DNA of 64,000 bases from Rubinisphaera margarita (GTDB lineage Bacteria > Planctomycetota > Planctomycetia > Planctomycetales > Planctomycetaceae): NCBI RefSeq assembly GCF_022267515.1, contig NZ_JAKFGB010000019.1:124001-188000 (forward strand). Direction: 5' to 3'. The notes under the pieces were generated by a model. It saw nothing but the letters and a program-made list of their open reading frames with translations, did not search any database and was not told the origin of the DNA. Below, piece by piece: positions 61,436 through 64,000 of the stretch. Position numbers and translations under genes: made by a program. Every line of letters starts with the position of its first letter. The first letter of the stretch is position 1.

Positions 61436-61846
61436 AGGATCTGATCGCCTTCGCAAAAAAAATCTTGGCATCGCCAGGGGCCGGGGTGGGCCGTCATCGC
61501 AACAAACCGTCACGCGTTGCGTTTCAGCAACACGTTGCTTTTTGAGGTCGATCGCACAATACGTTGCCTGCGAACAGGTTACGACACGCCGCGACGAACT
61601 TCCTCCACTGCTGTTGCTTTCTCGCCACATCGGCACAGGGCCGGACCCGGCTTGAGAAAAAGCGATCGCCAAAAATCAGGAAAGTGCGTAACAGCCTACA
61701 GAGCAACAGTTTGCAACACGAGCACCCAGAGGCTACGCAGTTTCCCTAAGCGACCCAAGTCCCCAGTGGCACACCCGCTGCTTTTACAGCCTGTCAACAC
61801 CCTGACACACACAAGTCAAAGCCTTAACCCCCTGGAGACTGCAACA
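61436..61846. other. Intergenic region upstream of Flp-like pilin genes
   Basis: These 411 bp lie between the tRNA promoter and the first pilin gene. I see no gene or tRNA; several short open frames in both directions lack ribosome sites or family features. It must carry the pilin promoter, but no clear hexamer pair stands out. Confidence 0.4.
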
Positions 61847-62155
61847 ATGACGAACACTCTCAACGCTCTGTACAACGACGAAGCTGGTTTCATCATCTCT
61901 GCTGAGCTGGTCCTGGTCGCCACGATCTGTGTCCTCGGCATGGTCGTCGGACTCTCTGAAGTCGCCTTCAACGTCAATCAGGAACTCGAAGACGTCGGAG
62001 CCGCCTTTGGCAGCGTGAATCAGAACTTCGCCTACAACGGCACGGCCGGCCACAAGGGCAGCATCGCTGGCAGCACCTACAACGACGAATGGGACCAGTG
62101 CGACGACAGCTGCGATGTCACCTGCGACGTTGGACCGACCCCGGAAAGCTACTAA
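61847..62155 (+). CDS. Flp-like small pilin, tandem copy 1
   Basis: The 102-residue product starts with a short acidic leader (ALYNDEAGFIISAEL) that resembles a Flp-type prepilin: a G/F-x4-E pattern at GFIISAE followed by a hydrophobic helix (LVLVATICVLGMVVGLSEVA). The soluble tail is acidic with three or four Cys (CDDSCDVTCDVGP) and ends PTPESY. A CTGGAG site precedes ATG 61847. A paralogue follows 143 bp downstream. No leader peptidase or TadA gene is in the window, so the assembly system is unknown. Confidence 0.7.
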   Translation: MTNTLNALYNDEAGFIISAELVLVATICVLGMVVGLSEVAFNVNQELEDVGAAFGSVNQNFAYNGTAGHKGSIAGSTYNDEWDQCDDSCDVTCDVGPTPESY

Positions 62156-62298
62156 TCCGGATCGCTCGCTCGAAGAGAACCGCTAACCCCTGGGCCGCGA
62201 CAGCCGCATCCGCTGTCCGGCCCGGACCCGGCGAACTCAACCCCGCTCACCACTATTCAAGCACTTTCGAATTCCTGATTTGACAGAGGAGTCCACTC

Positions 62299-62619
62299 AT
62301 GAACCTTACAATGGCCCTGTACAACGATGAAGCTGGCTTCATCGTCTCTGCTGAACTCGTCCTGGTGGCAACCATCTGCGTCGTCGGACTGGTTGTCGGA
62401 CTTTCCGAGATCGCCTGGGGCGTGAACGAAGAAATGGAAGACGTCGGCGCAGCCGTCGGCAGCCTGAACCAGAGCTACGCCTATCAGGGTGCGGCCGGTT
62501 GCAAGGGAGCCGTCGCAGGCAGCCACTTCGGCGACGAGTACGACTTCTGCGACAGCCAGTGGAACCTGGCCTGCGATGTCGACCCGACCCCGGAAAGCTA
62601 CAAGTCCTACGGCTACTAA
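62299..62619 (+). CDS. Flp-like small pilin, tandem copy 2
   Basis: The 106-residue paralogue has the same leader (ALYNDEAGFIVSAEL), hydrophobic helix (LVLVATICVVGLVVGLSEIA) and acidic Cys-containing tail (FCDSQWNLACDVDPTPESYK). It differs from copy 1 mainly in the soluble part, as expected if the helix is needed for assembly and the tail for surface function. An AGAGGA site precedes ATG 62299. Both genes are on the same strand and probably one transcript ending at the hairpin 62827-62860. Confidence 0.7.
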   Translation: MNLTMALYNDEAGFIVSAELVLVATICVVGLVVGLSEIAWGVNEEMEDVGAAVGSLNQSYAYQGAAGCKGAVAGSHFGDEYDFCDSQWNLACDVDPTPESYKSYGY

Positions 62620-62826
62620 GATCCCGTGTCGGCTCCGAGGGGAGAGGTTCGATCCCTCCCCTCCTCAGCTCGATACGCCCGGCAACACGCCCCTGAACCA
62701 ACGACGAGCGGACGATCACTGGCAGAGCCAGTCGCCCCCGAGGCAACGACCACCCTCGCTGAAACAAACACAACGATTAACTGCGGCGGCTTGAAGTGTG
62801 TGGTCTCCTGATGCCGCAGAATGCCG

Positions 62827-62860
62827 ACAGGCCCGATGATCCTGGGATCATCGGGCCTGT
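62827..62860. terminator. Bidirectional hairpin terminator between convergent genes
   Basis: ACAGGCCCGATGATCC and GGATCATCGGGCCTGT form a perfect 16-bp stem with a 2-nt loop. A short T-rich stretch follows on the plus strand; the minus side has none. It separates the pilin pair from the large protein gene. Confidence 0.8.
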
Positions 62861-62890
62861 TTGGCGTTTCAGACAATGCTGGTCAGCAGA

Positions 62891-64000
62891 TTACGGGAAG
62901 ATAACCGGCTGGTTCGGGAACGGATCTGCTCCCGGGTTGTAGAACGGCGTTCCGGGAACCTGTGGGTTCTGAGGAGGAACGTCGAACGCTGTTGGCACGT
63001 TGACGGTACGCCAGCGGTACAGACCGGTGATATCGTTGAATCCGTTGTTATCCGGATCTCCGAAGATCGCGAAGGCGTCGTTGATATTGATCGGGTCGAT
63101 GGCACCGAAGTCGTTGAAGTCGCTGATCACCGAGCCGAAGAAGTTTCCACCATCAATCGCTCCGTTCTGAGCCATGTCATAGGCTCCGCCACCATCATCC
63201 AGGACCAGCGTCGACTCGCCGACACCGGCGACGTCGATCCAGCTCATGGTGAACTGCTGGCCCGGAGCAACCGGTCCGAACTGCGGGTTGTAGGTCAGGG
63301 TGATGTTACCCATGTTTACGCCCGTCGCCGTGACTTCCCGACGAACCCCGGTCGGGTAGTCGTCGAAGCCGATGATGCCCCCGTCGTAATCGTTCCCGGT
63401 ACCACCGATGTTCGGCAGTGTGGTGGCGATTGTCGTAGCCGACGGAGCCGGGTTGGCCAGCACGGTGCCGGTCTGGTAGTCGATCAGATCCAGAGTCGTA
63501 CGAGTCGCGTTGCGGCGACGGCTGGTTCCCAGCGAGTTCGGCGGATTGAAGAACCGTTCCGGCGACTTGAGGCTGTCGGCGTTGTCGTAGTAAGCCTGTC
63601 CGTAACCGGTGACCGTCGGATCGCCATTGGCATCCCGCATCACGTCGAGCTGATCACCACGGTTGTCTTCAAACCGCAGGTAGAGTCGAGCCAGCGGATC
63701 CGGGTTGGTCAGCGAGCTGAAGGCCTGGTTCGTGAATCCGGCGGACGCAGGATCCGGCGTCGCCACAAAGGTGGCAATCACAACGTCGATGTTCTGGTTC
63801 CCCGACAGGTAGTTCTGACGGATGTCAGCAGTCGTTTCTCCGAAGGTACTCGTGCCGGCCAGGAGCAGCAGACCGTTGCGTTCATCGTCTTCGGCGATCG
63901 AGTCATCCCGACCGTTGCCGATGACCGAGTTGCGGACCAGCTGCACATTCAGGTCGTTGATCTGGTTGATCGAACCGGCGTTGTTCTCAACACGAATCCC
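62891..64000 (-). CDS. C-terminal part of a large secreted protein, 5' end outside window
   Basis: The open frame enters from the window edge and ends at 62891, giving about 370 residues of C-terminus. Its first part reads as short beta-helix-like coils (IRVENNAGSINQINDLNVQL, VRNSVIGNGRDDSIAEDDER, RNGLLLLAGTSTFGETT), typical of right-handed beta-helix or passenger-like surface proteins. Later it becomes Asp/Asn/Gly-rich (GGTGNDYDGGIIGFDDYPTG; INDAFAIFGDPDNNGFNDIT, the last reminiscent of a dockerin or calcium-binding tail) and ends VPGTPFYNPGADPF. No start codon is visible. It follows the pilin genes in convergent orientation. Confidence 0.7.
   Translation of the reverse strand, partial: GIRVENNAGSINQINDLNVQLVRNSVIGNGRDDSIAEDDERNGLLLLAGTSTFGETTADIRQNYLSGNQNIDVVIATFVATPDPASAGFTNQAFSSLTNPDPLARLYLRFEDNRGDQLDVMRDANGDPTVTGYGQAYYDNADSLKSPERFFNPPNSLGTSRRRNATRTTLDLIDYQTGTVLANPAPSATTIATTLPNIGGTGNDYDGGIIGFDDYPTGVRREVTATGVNMGNITLTYNPQFGPVAPGQQFTMSWIDVAGVGESTLVLDDGGGAYDMAQNGAIDGGNFFGSVISDFNDFGAIDPININDAFAIFGDPDNNGFNDITGLYRWRTVNVPTAFDVPPQNPQVPGTPFYNPGADPFPNQPVIFP

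Overview
The window looks like a chromosomal segment of a planctomycete (Planctomycetota). The evidence is the gene families: four secretion/pilin genes of the DUF1559 or Flp-like type with the [20 protein letters not shown] prepilin signature or a related N-terminus, two DUF1501 proteins, two PSD1/DUF1549/DUF1553 cytochrome-type proteins, a PVC-type CxxCH heme protein with HEAT repeats, a tetrahydromethanopterin-type dihydropteroate-synthase-like protein, and small 'carboxypeptidase-regulatory-like' lipoproteins. LpxK points to a Gram-negative outer membrane. G+C is visibly high and most genes throw long false open frames on the opposite strand.

Layout. 1-8.1 kb: a membrane serine/threonine kinase with an extracytoplasmic sensor, a BASS-type transporter overlapping it tail to tail, a MATE exporter, LexA, and a thioredoxin-fold lipoprotein. 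8.4-17.4 kb: a DHPS-like protein, PabB, a lipoprotein plus DUF1559 pilin pair, a terpene-cyclase-fold protein, a DUF1501 protein and LpxK. 17.4-20.8 kb: a small unknown gene, a CehA/McbA-type PHP hydrolase and a membrane protein. 20.9-26.2 kb is the most unusual part: an array of small lower-G+C genes (an orphan nuclease toxin tip with a SUKH immunity gene, an unknown helical protein, an ankyrin protein, an Imm1-like protein) separated by near-identical repeat units built from remnants of a DUF1559 gene, a Pro/Lys-rich small gene and a multi-hairpin element; it ends at an intact DUF1559 gene. 26.2-31.5 kb: quinone oxidoreductase, a small unknown, a Gfo/Idh/MocA oxidoreductase, an SDR and a deoxyhypusine-synthase-like protein. 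31.5-36.9 kb: a VOC protein, three YciI/DGPF proteins (one fused to a GyrI-like domain), a DUF899 protein, a small membrane protein, a MORN-type protein and an ECF42-type sigma factor; this is a coherent sigma/DGPF regulon, with two matching promoter motifs. 37.1-43.5 kb: SGNH-like protein, PVC heme protein, another DUF1559/lipoprotein pair. 43.5-57.3 kb: PSD1 protein, ThiL, an RND efflux pair, a block of palindromic mobile-like repeats, and a DUF1501/PSD1 pair. 57.4-64 kb: ThrS, trigger factor with a tRNA-Gly(GCC) directly in front, two tandem Flp-like pilin genes, and the 3' part of a large secreted protein that runs off the window.

Cooperation. The DUF1501 and PSD1 proteins at 52.5-56.6 kb form one minus-strand operon. 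The adaptor and permease at 47.1-52.0 kb form one RND pump. YciI, membrane protein and DUF899 genes at 33.0-34.4 kb overlap or nearly touch and are probably co-transcribed. The dispersed palindromes and MITE-like elements lie almost entirely between genes. Functions are read from protein sequence by eye; no database search was run.
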